30,651 nt of DNA from Deltaproteobacteria bacterium (GTDB taxonomy: Bacteria; Desulfobacterota; DSM-4660; Desulfatiglandales; HGW-15). The notes beneath the pieces were generated by a model that did not search any database, was not told where the DNA came from, and worked only from the letters and a program-made list of their open reading frames with translations. The DNA lies in NCBI GenBank assembly GCA_019308525.1, contig JAFDIC010000012.1, positions 1 through 30,651 on the forward strand, in the 5' to 3' direction. Shown in pieces: positions 23,009 through 30,328 of the stretch (positions within the stretch are counted from its first letter, which is position 1; every line of letters starts with the position of its first letter). The translations under genes were made by a program, and so were the position numbers.

Positions 23009-23773
23009 ATGAAGAAAGATCCCAGCTCCAGAGTGATGGATGAACTAAAGACAGAAAAGCTTCCCAGACATGTAGCAATAATAATGGATGGAAACGGCCG
23101 CTGGGCAAGAAAAAGGGCCTTGAACCGGATAAGGGGACATGAGGAAGGGGCGGAATCCGTGCGCGAGATAGTAAGGGTCAGCAGGGAGATTGGGATACCT
23201 TTTCTCACCCTATACGCATTTTCAGAGGAGAATTGGAAGAGGCCAAGTTATGAGATCCAGGCCCTGATGAATCTCCTGAAAAGGTTTCTCAGAAGCGAAC
23301 TTGAGGAAATGTTGACCAACGGTATCCGGCTTCAAGCAATCGGAAGAATACATAAGTTACCGAAGGATGTCCGGAAAGAATTGGAGAAGATCACGGAGAA
23401 GACCAGTCGCAACAATGCAATGGTGCTTACCCTTGCACTTAGCTATGGGAGCAGGCAAGAGCTGGTGGACACAATTCGGAAGATTGCAAGTGATGTAAAG
23501 AAGGGAGAGATCGCCCCGGAACAAATAGAGGAAAATCTTATCACCCTGAACCTCTATACGGCGGGGATACCGGAACCAGACCTCCTGATCAGGACGAGCG
23601 CAGAATACAGGGTCAGTAATTTTCTTCTCTGGCAGATCGCCTATACGGAAATGTACTTCACCCCCACCCTTTGGCCCGAATTCAGAAGGCAGGAATACAT
23701 AGCGGCTATTAGAGAATATCAGAGGCGGGAGAGGAGATTTGGCGCCACTGGAGAGCAGCAGGTGCGCGACTAA
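23009..23773 (+). CDS. uppS: Undecaprenyl (isoprenyl) diphosphate synthase
   Basis: UppS extends farnesyl diphosphate with eight isopentenyl units to give the C55 carrier for peptidoglycan and other envelope glycans. RHVAIIMDGNGRWARKR holds the catalytic Asp. GHEEGAESVREIV, LYAFSEENWKRP and the C-terminal SNFLLWQIAYTEMYFTPTLWPEF are family hallmarks. The usual RTSGE substrate motif reads RTSAEYRVSNF, conserving the arginines. The start is uncertain: TTG 22994, ATG 23009 and ATG 23036 are in frame with weak ribosome binding sites, and homology begins near 23036. It is followed after 149 bp by cdsA. Confidence 0.94.
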   Translation: MKKDPSSRVMDELKTEKLPRHVAIIMDGNGRWARKRALNRIRGHEEGAESVREIVRVSREIGIPFLTLYAFSEENWKRPSYEIQALMNLLKRFLRSELEEMLTNGIRLQAIGRIHKLPKDVRKELEKITEKTSRNNAMVLTLALSYGSRQELVDTIRKIASDVKKGEIAPEQIEENLITLNLYTAGIPEPDLLIRTSAEYRVSNFLLWQIAYTEMYFTPTLWPEFRRQEYIAAIREYQRRERRFGATGEQQVRD

Positions 23774-23922
23774 GGGGTTATGTCAAAGACTGCCGTAAAT
23801 TTGGCTGGGATGCCACCGGGTTCAAAGGGGTTCTTTTGCTGGAATCAGGTCTTCAATTCCTCTTCAGGCCTTGGGTCAGCCAGCCCCTCACCTTGGATCG
23901 ATGAACGGAGCGCAAGGGGTTG

Positions 23923-24726
23923 ATGCACCTAAAGCGGTGGCTCACGGCCATAATTGCAATTCCTTTGGTCCTTTACCTGCTGGGGCCTGCACCCAGGTGG
24001 GCCTTTCAACATTTCCTATTCCTGGTCTCGGTCCTGGGTCTCCTGGAGTTTTACCGCATCAGTTCTCCTGAAACGCCGAGGTCCCTGAGGGTCGTGAGCT
24101 TGATCCTGGCCTACCCCCTTTTCTATTTCATCTCGAGGGGGCCCCTGGTAATGATCCTTCCTGCGGCCTCGCTCTGGGTGATGGTACCGGCAATCCTTTT
24201 TCTTTTCTTGTATCGATCTCAAAGGGCCAACGCCTCGGAAGGGATAGGCAAGATGCTCTTCGGTTTTTTTTACGTTTGCTTGCCTCTCTCCCTTCTCATT
24301 TTCATAGAGAGGTATCCCCGGGGAGAGCTGTGGATCGTCTTTCTACTCTGCGTGGTGTTTTCCACGGATACCGGCGCCTATTATGCGGGGAGATTTCTGG
24401 GAAGACACAGGCTTTATCCTTCGATCAGCCCCGGCAAGACCTGGGAGGGAGCAGTGGGGGGTTTCCTCGCAGGCATTCTTGCAGCCGTCCTAGTTTCAAG
24501 AATACTCCCTCCCTTTGAGCTTGAGATCTCTATGATAGGGTTGGCCGCGGTCCTCTCCATTCTGAGCCAGATCGGTGACCTCGTGGAATCAATGATCAAG
24601 AGGAACCACGGGGTAAAGGACTCAGGGAGTATCCTCCCCGGTCACGGAGGGATTCTGGACAGGATAGACGGCCTGCTGTTCGCTATCCCGGTCCTCTATT
24701 TTTTCCTGGCCTGGTACCTCCCATAG
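23923..24726 (+). CDS. cdsA: Phosphatidate cytidylyltransferase
   Basis: CdsA joins CTP and phosphatidic acid to give CDP-diacylglycerol, the branch point of phospholipid synthesis and the substrate of PssA at the right edge. The 267-residue inner-membrane protein has about seven to eight hydrophobic segments. The family signature near the C-terminus is complete: SMIKRNHGVKDSGSILPGHGGILDRIDG. STDTGAYYAGRFLGRH and PGKTWEGAVGGF precede it. AAGGGG lies just upstream of the ATG at 23923; a TTG one codon earlier is the alternative. Confidence 0.95.
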   Translation: MHLKRWLTAIIAIPLVLYLLGPAPRWAFQHFLFLVSVLGLLEFYRISSPETPRSLRVVSLILAYPLFYFISRGPLVMILPAASLWVMVPAILFLFLYRSQRANASEGIGKMLFGFFYVCLPLSLLIFIERYPRGELWIVFLLCVVFSTDTGAYYAGRFLGRHRLYPSISPGKTWEGAVGGFLAGILAAVLVSRILPPFELEISMIGLAAVLSILSQIGDLVESMIKRNHGVKDSGSILPGHGGILDRIDGLLFAIPVLYFFLAWYLP

Positions 24727-24754
24727 AGACAAGGCACCTCGTATTTGGTATAAT
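24726..24754 (+). promoter_or_regulatory. Candidate sigma70 promoter for the UXS-like gene
   Basis: A perfect TATAAT (24749-24754) has GAGACA (24726-24731; 4/6) 17 bp upstream. It begins at the last base of the cdsA stop. It would start transcription near 24761 and so give the UXS-like gene, dxr and perhaps rseP a promoter separate from the rpsB-cdsA transcript. Confidence 0.5.
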
Positions 24755-24855
24755 TAATTCTTGGGCGATGAGAAGGTAACCCAGGGATAACACCGAGGGG
24801 AGAGAGGCCACTTGACTTTGTTGGTATGTGACTGGGATTTTGGATAACAACTTTT

Positions 24856-24900
24856 CCAGGGGTCGGTTTTGGCCCCTGGGAGGTCTTCTTCAAAGACCTC
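24856..24900 (+). promoter_or_regulatory. Two adjacent hairpins in the leader of the UXS-like gene
   Basis: CCAGGGG/CCCCTGG (24856-24879) is followed one base later by GAGGTCTT/AAGACCTC with loop CTTCA (24880-24900). Neither has a T-run after it, so this is not a textbook terminator. The pair lies 29 bp before the ATG at 24929 and could regulate or stabilise the message. Confidence 0.45.
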
Positions 24901-24928
24901 AATTGCATGAATATGGAGCAGCGGCATA

Positions 24929-25891
24929 ATGGGATACTATTCGTTTGACAGGGAGAGAGTATTGGTGACCGGCGGGGCAGGATTTCTTGGCTCCCATCTT
25001 TGTGAAAGGCTGCTGGATAGGGGGTACAATGTCATCTGCCTGGACAATTTCTTCACGGGACAGAAACGCAATATCTTCCACCTTATGGATGACAGGAATT
25101 TTGAAGTGGTTCGTCACGACCTTGTGAATCCCATGTTTCTGGAGGTTGACCAGATTTACAACCTGGCGTGCCCCGCCTCTCCCATCCACTATCAATACAA
25201 CCCGGTCAAGACCACAAAGACGAGCGTAATGGGGGCCATAAATATGCTAGGACTGGCGAAGAGGGTTAAGGCCAAGATATTGCAGGCTTCTACGAGCGAG
25301 ATTTACGGGGACCCCACGGTGCATCCCCAGAAAGAGGCCTATTGGGGAAACGTGAACACTATAGGGTTAAGAGCCTGCTATGACGAAGGAAAACGTTGCG
25401 CTGAAACTCTTTTCTTCGATTATTACAGGCAAAACAGGGTGAATATCCGGGTGGTGCGAATCTTCAACACATACGGTCCAAGGATGCACCCGAATGACGG
25501 AAGGGTGATCAGTAATTTCATTATTCAGGCATTGAAAGGAGAGCCCATTACAATCTTCGGCGACGGCACCCAGACCAGGTCCTTTTGCTACGTGGATGAC
25601 ATGGTTGAGGGGATTATTAGCATGATGGAGGGCCCCGATGATTTCATAGGACCGGTTAATCTTGGAAATCCTGCCGAGCACGAGATTCTTACCCTGGCAG
25701 AAAAGATAAAGGCACTGATCGGATCCAGTTCTCCCATCAATTTCCTCCCTCCAACCGAGGATGACCCCAGGAGGCGACGGCCTGATATTACCCTTGCCAG
25801 GGAGAGGCTTCACTGGGAGCCCAAGGTCGACCTGGAAGATGGCTTGAAGGAGACCATAGATTATTTTAGGGGGCTTCTTGCTGAGCGATGA
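24929..25891 (+). CDS. UDP-glucuronate decarboxylase-like (UDP-xylose synthase) protein
   Basis: This is an extended short-chain dehydrogenase of the UXS type, which oxidises and decarboxylates UDP-glucuronate to UDP-xylose for surface polysaccharides. The NAD-binding GGAGFLG (15-21), [24 protein letters not shown], the catalytic Tyr151-x3-Lys155 in CYDEGKR, and [18 protein letters not shown] all match the family. The 320-residue protein is full length. NPIGPR before the catalytic Tyr reads NTIGLR here, a minor change. GGAG lies about 10 bases before the ATG. Its stop overlaps the dxr start (ATGA). Its place between cdsA and dxr is unusual; normally dxr follows cdsA directly. A related dTDP/UDP-sugar dehydratase function cannot be fully excluded. 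Confidence 0.88.
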   Translation: MGYYSFDRERVLVTGGAGFLGSHLCERLLDRGYNVICLDNFFTGQKRNIFHLMDDRNFEVVRHDLVNPMFLEVDQIYNLACPASPIHYQYNPVKTTKTSVMGAINMLGLAKRVKAKILQASTSEIYGDPTVHPQKEAYWGNVNTIGLRACYDEGKRCAETLFFDYYRQNRVNIRVVRIFNTYGPRMHPNDGRVISNFIIQALKGEPITIFGDGTQTRSFCYVDDMVEGIISMMEGPDDFIGPVNLGNPAEHEILTLAEKIKALIGSSSPINFLPPTEDDPRRRRPDITLARERLHWEPKVDLEDGLKETIDYFRGLLAER

Positions 25892-27063
25892 AAAGAATCG
25901 CCATACTCGGCTCAACGGGCTCGATAGGGTCGAGCGCCTTAAGGGTGATTGAGGACAATCCAGAAAAATACAGGGTCGTCTCCCTGGCCGCAGGCCGGAA
26001 TGTTTCCCTCCTGTTAAGACAGATAGAGAAGCTCAGCCCCACATATGTGGCCACGCTTGACGCGGAGAGCGCGAAGAGCCTGCGGGGTAAGCTTGGGAAG
26101 ACCTCCTGCGTCGAGGTCTTTTCAGGAGAGGAAGGGGTAGCACGGGTGGCCACAGTGGAAGAGGTGGACACGGTGATCTCTGCAATTACAGGTGCGGCAG
26201 GGCTAATTCCCACCTATGAGGCGATCAAGGAAGGCAAGCAGGTAGCCCTCGCCAACAAGGAGACCATGGTCATGGCCGGTTCCCTGGTGATGGAGGAAGC
26301 CAGAAAGAGGGGTGTGAGCATATTGCCTGTGGATAGTGAGCACAGCGCCATATTTCAGTCGATGCAGGGTCATCCCAGAGAAGATGTGAGACGAGTCATA
26401 TTAACCGCGTCGGGGGGCCCCTTCAAGGAGTTGCCCTTGGAAGAGATGGAGAAGGTTACTCCCGAGGAGGCCTTGAAACATCCCAACTGGGATATGGGTC
26501 CCAAGATAACCATAGACAGTGCTACCATGATGAACAAAGGGCTGGAGGTCATAGAGGCCAAGTGGCTCTTTGGCCTGAAAATTGAGCAAATAAATGTCCT
26601 GATACATCCCCAGAGCATAATACATTCCATGGTAGAGTATCAGGATGGCTCCATCATTGCCCAGATGGGAATACCAGACATGATTACGCCCATATCCTAT
26701 GCCCTATCCTGTCCCCATCACATTCAAACCCGGCTCCCTTACCTGGATCTGGCCGACATCGGCGAGTTGAGCTTTGAAAAGCCGGATTTCAAGAGGTTCA
26801 GGTGCCTTGAACTGGCGTTTGAGGCTATCAGCATCGGGGGCTCTATGCCGGCAGTGATGAACGGTGCAAATGAGATAGCGGTCGAGTCCTTCCTTGAAGG
26901 GGCGATAGGGTTCCTGCAAATCCCCCTTCTCATTCAAAGGACCATGGAAGCACACAATCCCTTTTCCATTGACGGGATAGAGGAGGTGTTGGAGGCGGAT
27001 GCCTGGGCCAGGGACACTGCCAGGCGGATTCAGAGGGACATGGGTGCAGGGGAGGAGCCGTAG
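25888..27063 (+). CDS. dxr: 1-deoxy-D-xylulose-5-phosphate reductoisomerase
   Basis: Dxr (IspC) makes 2-C-methyl-D-erythritol 4-phosphate, the committed step of the non-mevalonate isoprenoid pathway that feeds UppS. The NADPH motif is [25 protein letters not shown], the metal/substrate loop [11 protein letters not shown], the flexible loop [34 protein letters not shown] and the C-terminal NGANEIAV are all present. The 391-residue length is normal. The ATG overlaps the stop of the UXS-like gene by 4 bp, so the two are translated together. Confidence 0.97.
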   Translation: MKRIAILGSTGSIGSSALRVIEDNPEKYRVVSLAAGRNVSLLLRQIEKLSPTYVATLDAESAKSLRGKLGKTSCVEVFSGEEGVARVATVEEVDTVISAITGAAGLIPTYEAIKEGKQVALANKETMVMAGSLVMEEARKRGVSILPVDSEHSAIFQSMQGHPREDVRRVILTASGGPFKELPLEEMEKVTPEEALKHPNWDMGPKITIDSATMMNKGLEVIEAKWLFGLKIEQINVLIHPQSIIHSMVEYQDGSIIAQMGIPDMITPISYALSCPHHIQTRLPYLDLADIGELSFEKPDFKRFRCLELAFEAISIGGSMPAVMNGANEIAVESFLEGAIGFLQIPLLIQRTMEAHNPFSIDGIEEVLEADAWARDTARRIQRDMGAGEEP

Positions 27064-27154
27064 ACGTTGCCCTTATGAACAGGCAGCGGGATAGGTGCTT
27101 CCGTGTCCCAAAAGGAAGGGGTATGAGAAGCGAGAAACAGGAGCAGATTCTGTG

Positions 27155-27184
27155 TTGGACTAGGAAGGGTGAATGTTGTATCAT
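27155..27184 (+). promoter_or_regulatory. Weak candidate promoter upstream of rseP
   Basis: TTGGAC (27155-27160) and TATCAT (27179-27184) are 18 bp apart in the 217-bp gap between dxr and rseP, matching 3/6 and 5/6 of consensus. This is only suggestive. Confidence 0.25.
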
Positions 27185-27280
27185 GGTTCTACCGTGTCAG
27201 CTTGATATCGGGACATCATTTGTCGGACGGCGCCTGCGTCCTTGACGTGCGCTTTCCATGTCTATGAAGCCAGGTGAACA

Positions 27281-28363
27281 ATGCACTATTTTATCTATTA
27301 TTTCTTGCCCTTTATAGTGGTTCTCGGGATCTTGATATTTTTTCACGAACTGGGGCATTTCCTTGTTGCAAAGAAGTTCGGGGTAAAGGTGCTCAAGTTT
27401 TCCCTGGGATTTGGATACAAGCTGGTAGGGAAGAAGATAGGAGAGACCGAGTATCTGATTTCCACAGTTCCCCTTGGAGGATACGTCAAGATGCTGGGGG
27501 AGAGCGAGGACGAAGAAGAGGATGTTCTGCCCCATGAGGCTGAAAGGGCCTTCAGCAACCAGCCTGTATTGGTGCGAATTGCAATCGTGGCCGCAGGCCC
27601 TCTTTTCAATCTGGCCCTGGCGCTCCTGCTCTTCTGCGGCCTCTATGTGGTTGCCGGCAAGTATGTAATGACTACGGAGATAGGGCAGGTCAGGGAAGGT
27701 TCTCCGGCCAGTGAGGCAGGTCTCTCAAAGGGGGATATTATCGTCTCGGTAATGGGAAAGGAGACCGGGAGTTGGGCTGAGATAAAGGAGATCGTTCAGG
27801 GCATGGCAGGGAGGCCTCTGGAGATGAGAGTGAGGAGGGGGACCGATCTAAAGACCTTTACCGTAGTCCCAGAAGAGGCCGTTGAGAAGAACATATTCGG
27901 GGAAGAGATCAAGTCTGCGTTGATTGGGATAGTGGCTGCCGGAAAGTATGAAAAGGTAGAGCTTGGCCCCCTGGAGGCCGTGGGAGAGGGGTTTCGGAAG
28001 ACATGGGAGGTGATTTCTTTGACCTGCCTGACGGTAGTAAAGCTATTGCAGCGAGTCGTGCCGATCAAGACCCTGGGAGGTCCAATCTTGATAGGTCAAA
28101 TGACGGGTCAGCTGGCCCAGGAGAGCTTCTCCTATCTTATTCCCTTTATGGCAGTGATCAGCATCAATCTGGGCATATTGAATCTCCTCCCAGTCCCTAT
28201 CCTGGATGGGGGTCTCATTCTCTTTCTCCTGATCGAACTCGTGCTCGGCAAACCCATAAGCCTGAAAAAACGGGATTTGGCCCAGAAGGTGGGGCTTTTT
28301 TTGCTCATATTTCTAATGGCCGTGGTCTTTTACAATGATATTTCGAGACTCTTCCAAAGATGA
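27281..28363 (+). CDS. rseP: RIP metalloprotease RseP (site-2 protease)
   Basis: RseP is an inner-membrane zinc protease that cuts anti-sigma factors and signal-peptide remnants within the membrane. HELGH (22-26) in the first membrane segment gives two His ligands and the catalytic Glu. NLLPVPILDGG near residue 305 gives the Asp ligand. One PDZ domain lies between them (about 120-190; REGSPASEAGLSKGDIIVSV), where E. coli RseP has two. The 360-residue length fits the single-PDZ class. VPLGGYVKMLGE is also typical. It follows dxr by 217 bp in the usual cdsA-dxr-rseP order. No anti-sigma factor is encoded nearby. Confidence 0.95.
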   Translation: MHYFIYYFLPFIVVLGILIFFHELGHFLVAKKFGVKVLKFSLGFGYKLVGKKIGETEYLISTVPLGGYVKMLGESEDEEEDVLPHEAERAFSNQPVLVRIAIVAAGPLFNLALALLLFCGLYVVAGKYVMTTEIGQVREGSPASEAGLSKGDIIVSVMGKETGSWAEIKEIVQGMAGRPLEMRVRRGTDLKTFTVVPEEAVEKNIFGEEIKSALIGIVAAGKYEKVELGPLEAVGEGFRKTWEVISLTCLTVVKLLQRVVPIKTLGGPILIGQMTGQLAQESFSYLIPFMAVISINLGILNLLPVPILDGGLILFLLIELVLGKPISLKKRDLAQKVGLFLLIFLMAVVFYNDISRLFQR

Positions 28364-28602
28364 AATGATGCTTCCGCAAAAACCCCATCTGCGGCATTGG
28401 GCTGCCCCCCGTTGTGATTGGGGCGTACTTCTATGAACTTGCAAAAACCTTAGCTCCATTGATGCTTTCCGAAAGGCCCCAGACCTGCCTGCGGCAGGCA
28501 GGTGCAAGGCGCGCAAATCTTTAGGAACGAGGCGTAGGTGGAAGTACGCCGCAGTGAGTAAAGATACGGCGCAACGCTGAAGGTGAGGTTTTTCCGAAAG
28601 CA
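28364..28602. repeat. Long imperfect inverted-repeat element between rseP and tsaB
   Basis: The spacer is folded on itself. GGCGTACTTC (28422-28431) matches the reverse complement of GAAGTACGCC (28541-28550). The outer ends GATGCTTCCGCAAAAACC (28367 on) and GGTTTTTCCGAAAGCAT are an imperfect inverted pair. A second GATGCTTTCCG lies at 28461-28471. In the middle is a perfect 9+1+9 palindrome CCTGCCTGCGGCAGGCAGG (28484-28502). It reads like an interspersed palindromic element rather than a gene or promoter. It has no protein-coding content. Confidence 0.6.
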
Positions 28603-28615
28603 TGGAAGATGAAAG

Positions 28616-29419
28616 ATGATTCTGTGCATCAATACCTCCACGCTCCAGTACGGGATGGCCTTCGTGGACGAAAGGGGCTCTGTTCTCACTGAGTATTTCT
28701 TGTCCCCGAAATCCAATAGTTTTACTGCTTTCATGCCGTCTCTTGATTACGTGCTGCGGACGCGCGGCATCGAAATCAAGGAACTCAAGGCCGTCATTGT
28801 TTCCAGGGGGCCGGGAAGCTTTACTGGATTGCGTGTGGGGCTCTCAGCCGCCAAGGGCATCTGCCAGGGGCTCCAGATTCCTATTATCGGCGTATCGAGC
28901 CTCGAATCCATGGCCCTGCAAATACCCTATCCGTCCGAGGCGGTGTGCGCCATCATCGATTCAAGAAGAGGAGAAGTCTTTGCAGGCCTGTTCACACTCT
29001 CTGAAGAGGGCCGTTTGGTAAGAACAAGGGATGACACCCCTTTGCGCTTTGAAGACCTGGTCTCCTTCGCAGGGGACAAGGCGATTTTCATTGGTAACAA
29101 TTTCGCGCAACAGGGAAAGATTGTCCGGGATCTGCTGGGTCCCAGAGCCCTTCTAGCCCCTGCGCCCCTGTGGAATCTGAAGGCGTCTTCCCTGGCAGTG
29201 ATAGGGCTCCGGAGATACCGAAGGGGGGATTTTGACCAGTTGGGGGATCTGGTGCCCTTCTACCTGAGACCGGCTGACATAAGACCCAATCCATTCCATC
29301 GCCCATTGGAGTCAAATCCCAGATCCCAAATTCCAAATTCCAAATTCGAAAAGAGCACCAAACAACAGATCACAAGCTCTAAACAAATTCCGAACCACAA
29401 ATTCAAAAAAGGATCATGA
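28616..29419 (+). CDS. tsaB: tRNA threonylcarbamoyladenosine biosynthesis protein TsaB
   Basis: TsaB is a non-catalytic actin-fold partner of TsaD in forming the t6A37 modification of tRNAs reading ANN codons. ILCINTSTLQYGMAFVD, SRGPGSFTGLRVGLSAAKGICQ, VSSLESMA and the DSRRGEVFAGLF segment are characteristic. The normal protein ends near LVPFYLRPADI (about residue 222). Here the frame runs on about 45 residues through the CAAAT-type repeat, giving a Ser/Asn/Lys-rich tail (QIPNSKFEK, KQIPNHKFKK). The tail is probably an extension captured from the repeat rather than a domain. No clear Shine-Dalgarno precedes the ATG. Confidence 0.93.
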   Translation: MILCINTSTLQYGMAFVDERGSVLTEYFLSPKSNSFTAFMPSLDYVLRTRGIEIKELKAVIVSRGPGSFTGLRVGLSAAKGICQGLQIPIIGVSSLESMALQIPYPSEAVCAIIDSRRGEVFAGLFTLSEEGRLVRTRDDTPLRFEDLVSFAGDKAIFIGNNFAQQGKIVRDLLGPRALLAPAPLWNLKASSLAVIGLRRYRRGDFDQLGDLVPFYLRPADIRPNPFHRPLESNPRSQIPNSKFEKSTKQQITSSKQIPNHKFKKGS

Positions 29420-29532
29420 TGGGCGCGCCAACGAATATTTTTTGATCCCTTGTCGTCCTATCCCATTGGAGTTTGGAATTTGTCATTTGGTGCTTTCTTG
29501 TTATCTGCTGCTTGTGATTTGATATTCTTTGG
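29302..29532. repeat. Degenerate CAAATTCC repeat patch, copy 2
   Basis: The forward arm (29312-29406) reiterates CCCAAATTCCAAATTC-type words and overlaps the 3' end of tsaB. The reverse arm (29469-29532) has the complementary type, such as TTTGGAATTTGTCATTTGG and TTGTGATTTG. Its reverse complement contains CAAGAAAGCACCAA and AAATGACAA, both also found in copy 1 at 7258-7408. An 11-bp direct repeat CCCATTGGAGT occurs at 29302-29312 and 29462-29472. This is an interspersed repeat of unknown origin; no transposase is present. Confidence 0.6.
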
Positions 29533-29631
29533 AAAGAGATTAATGCCACACAAGCAACCGAAAGGCTTCTTCTATTTGTGAAGTTCGTGCCCTGATCTCA
29601 GGGAAATAATAGCGCATAAGTGCTTGAGACA

Positions 29632-29659
29632 TTGACAAAAAACCTCAAGAGCATATAAT
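29632..29659 (+). promoter_or_regulatory. Consensus sigma70 promoter for psd-pssA
   Basis: TTGACA (29632-29637) and TATAAT (29654-29659) are both perfect hexamers with a 16-bp spacer. Transcription would start near 29666, about 50 bp before psd. It is the best promoter match in the window and isolates psd-pssA from the repeat patch upstream. Confidence 0.75.
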
Positions 29660-29716
29660 ACAGGGCCAGATGAGGGTCCTTGAATCACACGGCACCGAAT
29701 GAATTCAGGGCTGCAA

Positions 29717-30328
29717 ATGAACGGGGTAAGGTATATGGAACGAAGGATCAACAACAGCCTTCCCGTGGCGAGGGAGGGCCTGCCCTTCATATTTGGGTCC
29801 GTCCTTCTGACAACCGCTTTCTTGTTGGCCGGCCCGCTGTTTCTGCTCATACCAGCCGCGGTTGTGACCCTGTTCATCGTCTATTTCTTTAGGGACCCGG
29901 ATCGTGAAAACCCTGGCGGTGAAAAGGTCCTGGGGGAGCCTGCAATCAAGGTCAGCGTATTCATGTCGCTGTTTGACGTGCATGTGAATCGCATACCGGT
30001 AAGCGGCAGGATCCTGGAAGTCAAGTACAGACCGGGCCGGTTTTTCTCTGCCAACCTGGACAAGGCCTCAGAAGAGAACGAACACAATCAAGTTACCCTT
30101 GAGACAGGACGGGGACACAGGGTTGTATTCGTGCAAATAGCCGGTCTTATTGCCAGGAGGATTGTTTGCTGGATAAGGAGCGGTGATGTGGTAAGCGCGG
30201 GACAGAGGTGCGGACTGATAAGATTTGGCTCAAGACTTGATGTATACGTCCCTGCTGAAAGTCGGCTGGCCGTGAAAGTTAGAGACAGGGTAAAGGCAGG
30301 GGAAACGATTTTGGGGTATTTACCATGA
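29717..30328 (+). CDS. psd: Phosphatidylserine decarboxylase-like protein lacking the PADG segment
   Basis: Psd decarboxylates phosphatidylserine to phosphatidylethanolamine and self-cleaves to form a pyruvoyl group. The short-form layout is clear: an N-terminal hydrophobic region, FFRDPDRENP, VFMSLFDVHVNRIPVSG with the catalytic His, FSANLDKASEENEHN, IAGLIARR, and RFGSRLDV with the Gly-Ser cleavage site (about residues 171-172). Between GGEKVL and GEPAIKVSVF about 19-20 residues are missing. In the family this stretch holds SPADG, whose Asp corresponds to catalytic Asp90 of E. coli Psd. The frame is intact. If the deletion is real, self-cleavage should fail. Starts at 29699, 29717 and 29735 are all in frame; AGGG six bases before 29717 favours that one. 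The stop overlaps pssA. Confidence 0.9.
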   Translation: MNGVRYMERRINNSLPVAREGLPFIFGSVLLTTAFLLAGPLFLLIPAAVVTLFIVYFFRDPDRENPGGEKVLGEPAIKVSVFMSLFDVHVNRIPVSGRILEVKYRPGRFFSANLDKASEENEHNQVTLETGRGHRVVFVQIAGLIARRIVCWIRSGDVVSAGQRCGLIRFGSRLDVYVPAESRLAVKVRDRVKAGETILGYLP

